Below, piece by piece: positions 53,178-61,662 of a DNA stretch of 64,000 nt; position 1 is the first letter of the stretch, and each line of letters starts with the position of its first letter. The notes beneath the pieces are model-generated. The model searched no databases. It saw only the letters and a list, made by a program, of their open reading frames with translations, and was not told the DNA's origin. A program made the position numbers and the translations under genes. The stretch spans positions 1,612,001-1,676,000 of the forward strand of contig OY762070.1 of the NCBI GenBank assembly GCA_963665195.1, read 5' to 3'. This DNA is from VXYL01 sp963665195. GTDB taxonomy: Bacteria > Pseudomonadota > Gammaproteobacteria > Pseudomonadales > Azotimanducaceae.

Positions 53178-54994
53178 GCGAGCCGTCCGCGCAGACCGGC
53201 GAAGCGCGCATCCGGCGGGCGCTCATGATCTCGCTCGCCGTCTTCGGAGTCGCCGCGCTAGCGATCGTCGCGATGGTGCTGCTGCGGCAGGAACGGCAGG
53301 CGCCGGCCACCGAAGACCGGGACGCGACGCCGCCGCGGGCGCCAGCGACCACGGCAGTCGCCATACCCGCCATGCCCTTCACGGACATCACCGCCGCCGC
53401 CGGCATCGACTTCGTGCATCAGACCGGCGCCTACGGCGAGCGGCTGCTGCCGGAGACCATGGGCGGCGGCGTCGCCTTCTTCGACTACGACAACGACGGC
53501 GACCAAGACCTCCTGCTCGTGAACTCCACCACCTGGCCTTGGGCGGAGACGGAGGCGACCGAGGCCACGTCAAAGCTGTACCGCAACCGCGGTGACGGCA
53601 CCTTCGAGGACGTATCCGCGCAGACCGGCATGGACTTGCGCCTGTACGGCATGGGGCCGGCGATCGGCGACATCGATGGCGACGGCTTCCAAGACGTCTT
53701 CATCGCCGCGGTAGGCGGCAACCGGCTGCTGCGCAACGTCGGCGGGGAACGCTTCGAGGACGCCACCGCGGCCACCGGCCTCGCCGGCGCGGACGATGCC
53801 TGGAGCACCAGCGCCGCGTTCTTCGACATGGACGGCGACGGGGACCTGGACCTCTTCGTCTGCAATTACGTGCGCTGGTCCCTCGACATCGACCGCGAAG
53901 TGGACTTCCGCCTCACCGGCATCGGCCGGGCTTACGGCTCGCCGACCAACTTCCCCGGCACGGACTCCTACCTCTATCGCAATGACGGCGGGCGGTTCGT
54001 GGACGTGAGCGCGGAGGCCGGCATCCTCGTGGCCAATCCGGCAACGGGCGTACCGGTCGGCAAGGGGCTGGCCGTGCGCCCCTTGGACGTCAACGACGAC
54101 GGCCGGCCGGACCTCGTCGTGGCCAACGACACCGTGCAGAACTTCCTGTTCGTCAACGAAGGCGGCGGGCGCTTCCGGGAAGCTGGCGTGGAGCTAGGCA
54201 TCGCCTTCAGCGCCGCCGGCAGCGCCACCGGCGCCATGGGGCTGGACGCCGCCCGCTACGCCAACGACGCCAAGCTCGGCATCGCGGTCGGCAATTTCGC
54301 GAACGAGATGTCCTCGTTCTACGTCGCCCGGGCGGGCGAATCGGTGTTCAGCGACGACGCCACCGTCAGCGGCATCGGCGCACCGAGTCGGCGGGCGCTC
54401 ACCTTCGGCCTGGTCTTCATGGACGCGGACCTCGACGGCCGCCTCGACCTGCTGGTGGCCAACGGCCACATCGAGCCGGAGATCGGCCGCGTGCAGGAGA
54501 GCCAGGAGTACGCGCAGCCGGCGCAGATCTTCTGGAACTGCGGGGCGGAGTGCCCGCGCCGCTTCGTACTGGCCAAGGACATCGGGGACCTCGCCGCGCC
54601 GCGCATCGGCCGCGGCCTCGCCTACGCCGACATCGACGCCGACGGCGATCTGGACGTCGCCCTGACCCAGGCGGGCGGCAGCGTGGCGCTGCTGCGCAAC
54701 GATCAGGCCACCGGCCACAACTGGGCGCGCTTCGTCTTGGCGGCGGCGAGCGGCACGGCCGTCGGCGCCCGTGTCGAGCTAGCGACGGGTGGCATCATCC
54801 AGACCCGCGTCGCCATGCCGGCGCGCAGCTACCTTTCGCAGGTGGAACTGCCCGTCTCCTTCGGTCTGGGCGATGCGAGGTCCATCGACAGCGTCGCCGT
54901 GCATTGGCCGGGCGGCAGCGCGGAGACTTGGCGCGATCTCGCCGTCAACCGCGTCCACACCCTGCGCCAAGGAGACGCCACCGCAGCGCTATGA
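53174..54994 (+). CDS. CRTAC1-type FG-GAP repeat protein with ASPIC/UnbV domain, membrane-anchored
   Basis: A 606-residue protein. An N-terminal anchor (ALMISLAVFGVAALAIVAMV) is followed by the family opening FTDITAAAGIDFVHQTGAYG. Asp-rich FG-GAP blades follow: VAFFDYDNDGDQDLLLVNS, IGDIDGDGFQDVFIAAVGG, FFDMDGDGDLDLFVCNYV, and YADIDADGDLDVALTQAGG. The C-terminal ASPIC module ends in SFGLGDARSIDSVAVHWPGG. The GTG at 53174 overlaps the stop of the cytochrome gene (GTGA), so the products are probably made together. Paralogue of the protein at 38.6 kb. Ligand and role unknown. Confidence 0.88.
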   Translation: MSEPSAQTGEARIRRALMISLAVFGVAALAIVAMVLLRQERQAPATEDRDATPPRAPATTAVAIPAMPFTDITAAAGIDFVHQTGAYGERLLPETMGGGVAFFDYDNDGDQDLLLVNSTTWPWAETEATEATSKLYRNRGDGTFEDVSAQTGMDLRLYGMGPAIGDIDGDGFQDVFIAAVGGNRLLRNVGGERFEDATAATGLAGADDAWSTSAAFFDMDGDGDLDLFVCNYVRWSLDIDREVDFRLTGIGRAYGSPTNFPGTDSYLYRNDGGRFVDVSAEAGILVANPATGVPVGKGLAVRPLDVNDDGRPDLVVANDTVQNFLFVNEGGGRFREAGVELGIAFSAAGSATGAMGLDAARYANDAKLGIAVGNFANEMSSFYVARAGESVFSDDATVSGIGAPSRRALTFGLVFMDADLDGRLDLLVANGHIEPEIGRVQESQEYAQPAQIFWNCGAECPRRFVLAKDIGDLAAPRIGRGLAYADIDADGDLDVALTQAGGSVALLRNDQATGHNWARFVLAAASGTAVGARVELATGGIIQTRVAMPARSYLSQVELPVSFGLGDARSIDSVAVHWPGGSAETWRDLAVNRVHTLRQGDATAAL

Positions 54995-55001
54995 TGGCGC
55001 C

Positions 55002-55421
55002 GTGCCAAGGTCCCAAGCCGAACTCGCTCGCATCCTCGCGCCCATCCTCGGCGCGGTGAAGCAGCACTCCGGCGTCGCCGAGCGCTTCGTCGACAAGGAC
55101 CGCTACCGGCTGAATCTCGCTACCGTGTGGGCGAATCTGGTGATGGACCCCGGCCGCGCCGGCATCGACGAGGCGGACCTCGAGAACGTCCACGACCTCA
55201 TCAACCTCGCCGCCGCCCCGGTGCTCGGCGAAGAGCAGGCCATCACCGCCGCCTTCCGCTTCATCAACACCCGCGCCGGCGAGCAGGCGATGACCGAGGC
55301 GCGCGTGCCGAAACCGCACCGCGACCTCCTGATCTACTTCTGCTCGATGATCCTGGACCCCGACGGCCACAAGCGCTGGATGGACCGCTACAGGAACCAG
55401 AGCGACAGCCAGGGGATGTAG
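55002..55421 (+). CDS. Hypothetical 139-aa protein
   Basis: Not recognised. From a GTG at 55002 (the only start that keeps the frame clear of the upstream gene) the protein starts VPRSQAELARILAPILGAVK and is mostly helical. Conserved-looking segments are LATVWANLVMDPGRAGIDEA and DLENVHDLINLAAAP. It has no signal peptide, Cys motif or membrane span, and looks like a soluble cytosolic protein. It follows the FG-GAP gene by 7 bases and its last 34 bases overlap the tail of dctM on the other strand. Confidence 0.65.
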   Translation: MPRSQAELARILAPILGAVKQHSGVAERFVDKDRYRLNLATVWANLVMDPGRAGIDEADLENVHDLINLAAAPVLGEEQAITAAFRFINTRAGEQAMTEARVPKPHRDLLIYFCSMILDPDGHKRWMDRYRNQSDSQGM

Positions 55422-56659
55422 GTGATGAGCAGCACCGCCAGCAGCAGCACGCCCATGAACGGCAGGCAGGCGGCGTAGAGCTCGAGCACCGGCTTGTCGA
55501 AGCGGTAGCTGGCGATGAACAGGTTCATGCCGATGGGCGGCGTGAAGTAGCCGACCTGCAGATTCGCGAGAAAGACGATGCCGAGGTGGATGGGGTGGAT
55601 GCCGTAGCCCACCGCCACCGGCAGAAGCAGCGGCACCATGATGATGATGGCGGAAAACACGTCCAGAATCGCGCCGAGCGCCAGCAGCAGGATGTTGAGC
55701 AAGATCAGGAAGGTGAGCGGGCTGCTCACATGCTCCTGCATGAAGGCGAATAGGCGCTGCGGCACCTCGGCGTCGACCAGATAGTTGGTGAACGCCAGCG
55801 CGACGCCGAGGATCAGGAGGATGCTGCCCACCATCACCATGGACTCCCGGATCACGCCGGGGAGTTCCCCCAGCTTGATCTCCCGATACAGCAGCACCTC
55901 GGCGATGAGCACGTAGGCCACCGTCATGGCTGCCGCTTCCGAGATCGCGAAGTAGCCGGAGTAGATGCCGCCGAGCACCACGAACGGCAGCGGCAGTTCC
56001 CAGCGCGCGGCCTTGACGGCAACCCACAGGGCGCGGCGGTCGAAGGGCGTGCGCGGCACATGGCCGTGGCGGAGGATGGTCCACATGGACAGCAGCACCA
56101 CCATCAGGAGCGCCGGAGCGAGGCCGGCGATGAAGAGCTCGGTGATGGCGAACCGCTCGCCCACGTCCATCTGCTGGGCGATGATGCCGTACAGGATCAG
56201 CGGCACGGAGGGCACGATCAGCAGCCCCAGGCTGCCGGAGGTAGTCACCAGCCCCAGGCTGTAGCGCTCGCTGTAGCCGCTTTCCTTGAGCATCGGCAGC
56301 AGCAGGGCGCCGAGCGCGACGATGGTGACCCCGGAGGCGCCGGTAAGCGCGGTGAACAAGGCGCAGGCGACGAAGCCGACGATGGCGAGGCCCGCCGGCA
56401 TCCAGCCGAACAGCGCCCGGGTGAGCGCCATCAGCCGCTCGGACGTCTTCGCCGCCGCCATCAGATAGCCCGCGAAGGCGAAGAACGGCAGCGCCACCAG
56501 GAGCGGCTTGTCGGTCATGTCGTAGATGGCGATGGCGACGACGGAGAGGTCCACCCCCGTCGCCAGGAAGCCGAGCATCGCCGCGGCGAGCACCACGGCG
56601 AACAGCGGCGCACCGAGCAGCGCCATCAGCGCCACCACCGCGATGCCGAGCCAAATCAC
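55388..56659 (-). CDS. dctM: TRAP transporter large permease (DctM)
   Basis: A 423-residue inner-membrane protein with about 12 hydrophobic spans that forms the sodium-coupled channel of a TRAP importer. Typical segments are GVTIVALGALLLPMLKESGY, LGLLIVPSVPLILYGIIA and VGYFTPPIGMNLFIASY near the C-terminus. The GTG at 56659 overlaps the dctQ stop (GTGA). The substrate is set by the binding protein, so it cannot be read from this gene. Confidence 0.94.
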   Translation of the reverse strand: MIWLGIAVVALMALLGAPLFAVVLAAAMLGFLATGVDLSVVAIAIYDMTDKPLLVALPFFAFAGYLMAAAKTSERLMALTRALFGWMPAGLAIVGFVACALFTALTGASGVTIVALGALLLPMLKESGYSERYSLGLVTTSGSLGLLIVPSVPLILYGIIAQQMDVGERFAITELFIAGLAPALLMVVLLSMWTILRHGHVPRTPFDRRALWVAVKAARWELPLPFVVLGGIYSGYFAISEAAAMTVAYVLIAEVLLYREIKLGELPGVIRESMVMVGSILLILGVALAFTNYLVDAEVPQRLFAFMQEHVSSPLTFLILLNILLLALGAILDVFSAIIIMVPLLLPVAVGYGIHPIHLGIVFLANLQVGYFTPPIGMNLFIASYRFDKPVLELYAACLPFMGVLLLAVLLITYIPWLSLWFL

Positions 56660-57132
56660 GGCGCAGCTGCCTCCTTGGGCGGGATGATCGCCCGGGCGAG
56701 GTAGCGCGCCGCCATCACCGCCGCGGTCAGCGGGATGATGCTCTCGCAGATCCACGCCGGCACGACGCCGAAGCCCGGCACGTTGTCGATGAAGTCCCAG
56801 CGAATGAAGGCGATGGCGTACCAGCCGAGTGCGCCGCAGACGACCGCGGTGAAGAGCGCCGTCAGCCGCGCCGCCGCAGCGCGCAGCCGAGGCTTCGCGA
56901 AGCGGGCGATGAGGTCGATGCGAATGTGGTCGTCGTGATCGGCGGCGACCGCGGCGCCCACCATGGTCACCCAGAGCACGGCCATCTGCACCAGTTCGTT
57001 GCCCCAGGTGAGGCCGGTGGCGAACAGGTTGCGGGCCAGCACCTGGTAGACGGCCACGCCGATCATGACGAGCAGCAGCGCGACCAGAAGGCCCGTCTCG
57101 AAGGCCCGCAGCCAGCGCAGAAACACGCTCAC
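56656..57132 (-). CDS. dctQ: TRAP transporter small permease (DctQ)
   Basis: A 158-residue protein with four membrane spans (TGLLVALLLVMIGVAVYQVL, QMAVLWVTMVGAAVAADHDD, LTALFTAVVCGALGWYAIAF, IIPLTAAVMAARYLARAI). The conserved TWGNEL and DHIRIDL segments are present. GTG start at 57132, 9 bases after dctP. Partners DctM. Confidence 0.92.
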   Translation of the reverse strand: MSVFLRWLRAFETGLLVALLLVMIGVAVYQVLARNLFATGLTWGNELVQMAVLWVTMVGAAVAADHDDHIRIDLIARFAKPRLRAAAARLTALFTAVVCGALGWYAIAFIRWDFIDNVPGFGVVPAWICESIIPLTAAVMAARYLARAIIPPKEAAAP

Positions 57133-57141
57133 GAGCGACCG

Positions 57142-58203
57142 CTAATGTGCGCTAGCGCGAACGTCGGCCAGTCGCTCGGCCACTTGCCGGTACACGCCCT
57201 CGCTGACGACATCCTTGGCGACCCAGTTGCGCGCCGCGGCGGCGGCGTACTCGCGCCACTCGGCCTCTTCCTGCGCGGTCAGCGCAATGAACTCCAGACC
57301 TTGCTCCTCGAGCGTGCGCCGCGCCGCGTCGTGGTCCGCGCGGTTGACGCGGTCCACCCGCGCCACCGCCTCGCCCATGATGCGCTCCAAGGTCGCGAGG
57401 TCGTCCTCCGGGATGCCGCGCAGCGAGCGCGCGGACACCACGAAGGTGCCGTAGATGTAGACCAGCGGCAGGTCCAGCACGTACTTGAGGCGCGTGTGCC
57501 ACAGCAGCGGCAGCGCAGCCACCGGGGGCGACGTCACCGCATCGATCAGACCCGTCTGCAGGCCGGCCAGCACCTCCGAGATGGGCAGCGGAATCGGCGG
57601 GATGCCGAAGGCTTCGAGGATGCGGGCCGAGCCGACATCGCCCTGCGGTATCCACACCTTGAGCCGGCGCGCCTCCTCGACGGTGCGAGCGCGCTTGGTG
57701 CTCATGGGGTACGCCATGCCTACCTCCGCGAGGCCGAACGAGACGAAGCCGTGCTCGCGGAAGCCTGCGTTGATGACCGGGTCCAGCTTCTCGCGCACCG
57801 CGTCCACTTCGGCGAGATCGCGGAAGATCATCGGCAGGTTGTAGGCCTGCAGGTCGCCGTAGATGTTGCTGAACGCGGAAGTCAGCAGCACGCCGCCGTG
57901 GAGCTGGCCGGCGCGCATCCGGCGCAGTACCGAGGTGTCGTCGCCCTGGGTGCCGCCGGGGTAGTAGCGCAGCTTGACGCGGCCTTCGGTTGCGGCTTGC
58001 ACCTCCTCGCCCGCCTCGCGCAGCACCTTCATCCACGCCGAGCCGTCCGGGGAGACGGTGGCCACTTTCAGCGTCTTCGCGACCGCCACGGGAGCGAGCG
58101 CGATCATTGCGCAGAGCGCCACAGCCGCGAGCCGCTCCAACCGAACGAAGTTCCCGCAGGGGCGGTGCTTGCCCCCGCCCCTGCCGAGCCTAGAAATACT
58201 CAT
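57142..58203 (-). CDS. dctP: TRAP transporter substrate-binding protein (DctP)
   Basis: A 353-residue periplasmic binding protein. Signal peptide about residues 20-42 (RLAAVALCAMIALAPVAVAK). The family core begins TLKVATVSPDGSAWMKVL, then YYPGGTQGDDTSVLRRMRAG. The Arg of KVWIPQGDVGSARI and the LQTGLIDAVTSPP hinge helix are in the usual places. The ATG lies inside the end of tatT, overlapping by 14 bases. The TatT link marks the TatT-P class, in which the lipoprotein cups the binding protein; ligands proposed for that class are hydrophobic, which remains inference here. Confidence 0.93.
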   Translation of the reverse strand: MSISRLGRGGGKHRPCGNFVRLERLAAVALCAMIALAPVAVAKTLKVATVSPDGSAWMKVLREAGEEVQAATEGRVKLRYYPGGTQGDDTSVLRRMRAGQLHGGVLLTSAFSNIYGDLQAYNLPMIFRDLAEVDAVREKLDPVINAGFREHGFVSFGLAEVGMAYPMSTKRARTVEEARRLKVWIPQGDVGSARILEAFGIPPIPLPISEVLAGLQTGLIDAVTSPPVAALPLLWHTRLKYVLDLPLVYIYGTFVVSARSLRGIPEDDLATLERIMGEAVARVDRVNRADHDAARRTLEEQGLEFIALTAQEEAEWREYAAAAARNWVAKDVVSEGVYRQVAERLADVRASAH

Positions 58204-59053
58204 CGGCGGACTCCAGTAGCGCCTGCGCCTGTTGCTGGGCGATGGCGTTCATCAGCGTCAGCCCCGGGGCGCGAATGTCGGCGGCGAGCACTTCCCGCAG
58301 CGCACGGTCGTGCAGCTCTCGGTCGAACACCATGCGGGCGTAGTTCTCGGCGAGCAGCAGCTTGGCCATCAGATGCCTGCCGCCGGCAATGGCCTGGGCG
58401 CGCTCGAAGTGCTGCCGGCCGAGCTCCGGTCGCCCGCCCACGGCCGGTGGGATGACGGTCTCGAAGACGCCCATGTAGAGGTGCGGCCCGCCGTGGTCGT
58501 AGGCCTCGTCGAGTTCGAGGACGCGGGCCATCAAGGGCTTGACGCGGCCCAGGTCCGCGATCGCGGAGTAGTCGTCGGAGCGGGCTTGGATCCAGCCCGC
58601 CCAGGCCGTCGCGAGCGCGTAGGCCACCGGCACATCGCCCGTCCCGAGCCCTTGGATGCGGCGTTCGAGCTCGTCGAACGACAGCCGGCGCACGTCGCAC
58701 ATCCACGCGATGTCGAGGCAGGCGGCGCGGAGCGCGAAGTCGAAGGCCTTGTCCGAGAACGCTCTGGCGCGCGCCTCGTCGGCGACGAAAGCAGTCGCGT
58801 AGGCGCCGTTCAGGGACGCGGCACCGCGCAGCAGGTCGGCGTTCGCGCCGCCATCGCGCAGCAGCGCATCGAGCAGGATGAGGTAGGCGGGCGCGCCATC
58901 GCGCACCAGCGCCGGGTCGTCGCTGTCGAGGATGGTTGCCGACAGGTCCGCCGCAAGATCGCTGGTGACCCGACCGACCAGATTGGCGCAGCCGCCAAGC
59001 GCAACGCCGAGGGCGATCGCGGCGGCAACGCGTCCATGCACCAACGCCTTCAT
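58190..59053 (-). CDS. tatT: TRAP transporter-associated lipoprotein TatT
   Basis: A 287-residue lipoprotein; signal AAAIALGVALGGCANLVGRV with lipobox LGGC near residue 22. The body is an all-helical, TPR-like bundle with the family features LFAxD-type segments, YATAFVADEARARAFSDKAF, PHLYMGVFETVIPPAVGGRP and KLLLAENYARMVFDRELHDR. Known TatT forms a trimer with a central pore that docks the binding protein. Sits first in tatT-dctP-dctQ-dctM, the standard order. Outer- versus inner-membrane location is not decided. Confidence 0.9.
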   Translation of the reverse strand: MKALVHGRVAAAIALGVALGGCANLVGRVTSDLAADLSATILDSDDPALVRDGAPAYLILLDALLRDGGANADLLRGAASLNGAYATAFVADEARARAFSDKAFDFALRAACLDIAWMCDVRRLSFDELERRIQGLGTGDVPVAYALATAWAGWIQARSDDYSAIADLGRVKPLMARVLELDEAYDHGGPHLYMGVFETVIPPAVGGRPELGRQHFERAQAIAGGRHLMAKLLLAENYARMVFDRELHDRALREVLAADIRAPGLTLMNAIAQQQAQALLESADEYF

Positions 59054-59128
59054 GCGGCGAGTATAGCCACCGCTCCTTGAGGAAAACGCGACGAATGGTG
59101 GTCGCAGAATGGAGAGCCGGTGGCTGAA

Positions 59129-59719
59129 CTACCCGTCTTCCGCCGACCCGGCGAGGGCGCCCACGGCCTTGAGCAGCTCGTCCATCGGCGGCCGGTCGCG
59201 ATAGCCCGGCACGGCTCGCTTCAAAGCGATGACGCCCTCCCCATCGACGTAGAAGACGCCCGGATGGGGAACGCCCTCGGCGAAGTGGCCCTCGCCGTAG
59301 CTGTCGTTGCGGACGCCGAGCGCGTCGACATGCTTGGCGCCTTGGTCCGAGAGCAGCGGATAGCCGATGCCGCGGTCCTCGGCGAAAGCCGCGTTCTCGG
59401 CCACCGCGTCGTAGCTCATGGCTGCGATGCCGACGCCCAGGGCCTCGAAGTCGTCCTGCCACTCGGTCAGCTCAACTAGCTGACGCTGGCAGAATGGTCA
59501 CCAGTCCGCGCTGCGCACCATGAACAGCAGCAGGCCCCGCTCGCCCTTGAGGTCGTCGAAACCGCGCAGTTCGCCGTGCTGGTCGGCGGCGGCGATGCTC
59601 GGCAGCGCCGTCCCCACCTCCGGACCCCAGGCGTCCTGGTATTCGGCCGCGCCCGCGGTCAGGACCGCGGCCACGGCCCATGCGGCCCAAAGCTCCTTTC
59701 GAACCGTGTCCCCGATCAT
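59129..59719 (-). CDS. Selenoprotein: peroxiredoxin-like redoxin with U-x-x-C active site
   Basis: A 196-residue AhpC/TSA-like protein if the in-frame TGA at 59500-59498 (codon 74) is read as selenocysteine. It opens with a signal or anchor segment, ELWAAWAVAAVLTAGAAEYQ. Before the TGA: LKGERGLLLFMVRSADW. After it: PFCQRQLVELTEWQDDFEAL, then SYDAVAENAAFAEDRGIGYP and HPGVFYVDGEGVIAL. Cys homologues read S-A-D-W-C-P-(Y/F)-C at this site, so U replaces the peroxidatic or redox Cys exactly. Both halves are in one frame and a SECIS-type hairpin follows the TGA. RBS AAGGAGT 6 bases before ATG 59719. It lies 21 bases after the Uma2 gene and before tatT. Confidence 0.88.
59456..59492 (-). promoter_or_regulatory. 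Bacterial SECIS element directing UGA recoding
   Basis: Downstream of the UGA the RNA folds as CTGCCA / TGGCAG (6 bp), an internal loop GC / CGAG, then GTCAGCT / AGCTGAC (7 bp), with apical loop AGTTG. The loop begins 20 bases after UGA and has G as its second base. This fits the bacterial SECIS rules: 16-37 bases from UGA to a small apical loop, with a G in its first two bases. The element lies within coding sequence, as required in bacteria, where SelB binds it. Confidence 0.82.
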
Positions 59720-59740
59720 CTCTCGACTCCTTGCCCCGTG

Positions 59741-60622
59741 CTACGGGCCCTCGTTCCGTCGCTGGCGCCGAAGCTCGGCCAGCTCGGCTTCCAGTGCCTT
59801 GCGGGCCATCGCCTCTGCGGCAGCCCGCCGCTCCGCGTCCACGCGCCCTGCGGCTTCGGCATCCGCCCGCTCCTCGGCGGCCTGCCGGGCAACCGCTTCC
59901 TCAGCCGCACGCTCCTCGACGGCGGCAGCCTGCTCCTCGGCAGCCTGCCGGGCGTCGAACTCGTCGCTGTAGTCGCGCAGGTCCTCGCCGGTCTCCGGAT
60001 CCCGGATGCGCAGCATGTCGCCCTCCGCCCGCAGCTCCAACCCGAGCACCGCGCTCGGATAGACCGCCGTTCCCGGCAGCGGCTCGATGGCCTCGAATCC
60101 GCCGCCGGCCAACGAAAGCCGCTCCGCCGAGATGAAGGTCGGAATCCGCTTCCCGAACGGGTCGAACATCCAGTACTCCTCGACGCCCCACTCCGCGTAC
60201 GCCGCGCGCTTGCGGCCCAGATCCCGGTCCGCCGTCGTCCCCGACAGCACTTCCAGCACGAACGACGGCACCGGCTCGCCCTCGAACAGCTTGTACGAGT
60301 TGCGCTTCTCGCCGTGCCGGTCCCGCGCCCCCGCGCCGAAGGCGACGAAGATGTCCGGCGCGAGGCCGGTGCCGCCCCGGCGCCGGTAGACGAACATGTC
60401 GCTGGCCGCGTAGGCGTCCGGGAAGCGCCTGCCCACCAGCCTCTTCAGCGCCGGGAAGGCGTAGAAGATCTGCTCGGCCTGCGGTTCGTTCTGTGCCAAG
60501 GGCTCGCCGTCGCAAAAGGGGTAGCCGTCTTCGTCGTAGGCGATATGCGGCAGCTGCGGCGTGCCGTCCGCGGCGAGCAGCGCCGCTGGCGAGCCGTTGT
60601 ACTGCAGCCGTGCGTCGTCCAT
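59741..60622 (-). CDS. Uma2-family (DUF820) endonuclease-like protein with coiled-coil tail
   Basis: A 293-residue protein. Residues 20-200 match the Uma2 restriction-endonuclease-like fold: LAPDIFVAFG, then VPSFVLEVLSGTTADRDLGR, then KRAAYAEWGVEEYWMFDPFG, giving the Asp, E-V-L-S and Lys of the PD-(D/E)XK-type site. Residues about 225-293 are an Ala/Glu/Arg coiled coil (EEQAAAVEERAAEEAVARQA). The ATG at 60622 was chosen because the sequence before it is Arg-rich and the gene start matches family length. Function unproven; often in many copies in some genomes. Confidence 0.85.
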   Translation of the reverse strand: MDDARLQYNGSPAALLAADGTPQLPHIAYDEDGYPFCDGEPLAQNEPQAEQIFYAFPALKRLVGRRFPDAYAASDMFVYRRRGGTGLAPDIFVAFGAGARDRHGEKRNSYKLFEGEPVPSFVLEVLSGTTADRDLGRKRAAYAEWGVEEYWMFDPFGKRIPTFISAERLSLAGGGFEAIEPLPGTAVYPSAVLGLELRAEGDMLRIRDPETGEDLRDYSDEFDARQAAEEQAAAVEERAAEEAVARQAAEERADAEAAGRVDAERRAAAEAMARKALEAELAELRRQRRNEGP

Positions 60623-60812
60623 GCCGCTACCGTACCACCGTCGGCGGTTGAACTGTCTGTGTTTTCGCTGGGCAGTCGCGGCGCGAGCGATGTGGAAATG
60701 CTCGGGACAGTGCTCGATCTGGGCCGTGCCCACGCGCCCCGGCCACCAGTGGCCATGCATTCGCCAAGCATGGTTCAATGCGGCTAGTCGAACACCGAGG
60801 AGGCGAAAGCCC

Positions 60813-61649
60813 ATGCCCATCAACCCCGAAGCCGTCGGTGCCACCGGCGGGCCCGTATCCCGATCCTGGTCGTCCAAGGACGCGCTGCTCTACGCCGTCG
60901 GCATCGGCGCCGGCACCGACGAACTGCAGTTCACCACCGAGAACACCCACGGCGTCGCGCAGCGCGTCTTTCCCACCTTCGCCGTGATCGTCGGCGGCGG
61001 CGGAACGCCGATGGGCGCCGTCGGCTCCTTCAACCCGGCGCTCATGGTGCATGGCGAGCAGGGCTTCGAGCTGTTCGACGAGATCCCGCCCGACGGCGAG
61101 GTCGAGAGCACCGGGCGCGTCGCCGGCATCTGGGACAAGGGCAGCGCCGCGGTGCTGGAGTTCGAGTCCGAATCCGTCAGCAAGGCCACCGGCAACCCGC
61201 TGCTCAAGACCCGGTCGATGCTGTTCTGCCGCGGCGAAGGCGGCTGGGGCGGCGACCGCGGCCCGTCGGACAGGATCGAATACCCGGACGCCGAACCGAC
61301 GCACCAGGTCGCCTACGCGACGCGCCAGGATCAGGCACTCACGTATCGCCTCTCCGGAGACCGCAATCCGCTGCATTCGGACCCCGCGTTCGCGGCCCGC
61401 GGCGGCTTCGACAACCCCATCCTGCACGGCCTGTGTACCTACGGCTTCACCGGGCGCGCCCTGCTGCACAGCCTCTGCGACGGCGACCCGTCGCGGTTCC
61501 GGTCCATGAACGCGCGCTTCTCGAAGCCCGTGATCCCCGGCGATACGCTGACGGTCTCCATGTGGGTGGACGGCAACGAGGCGCTGTTCCGCACCACGAA
61601 CCAAGACGGCGACGTGGTGATCGACCAGGGGCGCTGTACGTTCGCCTGA
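60813..61649 (+). CDS. MaoC-family enoyl-CoA hydratase / 3-hydroxyacyl dehydratase (double hotdog)
   Basis: A 278-residue double-hotdog enzyme. The N-terminal hotdog (to about 130) has SSKDALLYAVGIGAGTDELQ. The C-terminal one has the hydratase signature LSGDRNPLHSDPAFAARGGF, with catalytic Asp and His, then DNPILHGLCTYGFTGRALLH. It adds water to trans-2-enoyl-CoA to give the (R)-3-hydroxy form, as in peroxisomal hydratase 2. ATG 60813 with GAGGAGG 8-14 bases upstream. Stands alone on the plus strand, though the window also holds two acyl-CoA dehydrogenases. Confidence 0.92.
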   Translation: MPINPEAVGATGGPVSRSWSSKDALLYAVGIGAGTDELQFTTENTHGVAQRVFPTFAVIVGGGGTPMGAVGSFNPALMVHGEQGFELFDEIPPDGEVESTGRVAGIWDKGSAAVLEFESESVSKATGNPLLKTRSMLFCRGEGGWGGDRGPSDRIEYPDAEPTHQVAYATRQDQALTYRLSGDRNPLHSDPAFAARGGFDNPILHGLCTYGFTGRALLHSLCDGDPSRFRSMNARFSKPVIPGDTLTVSMWVDGNEALFRTTNQDGDVVIDQGRCTFA

Positions 61650-61662
61650 GCGTTCGGCGCCG

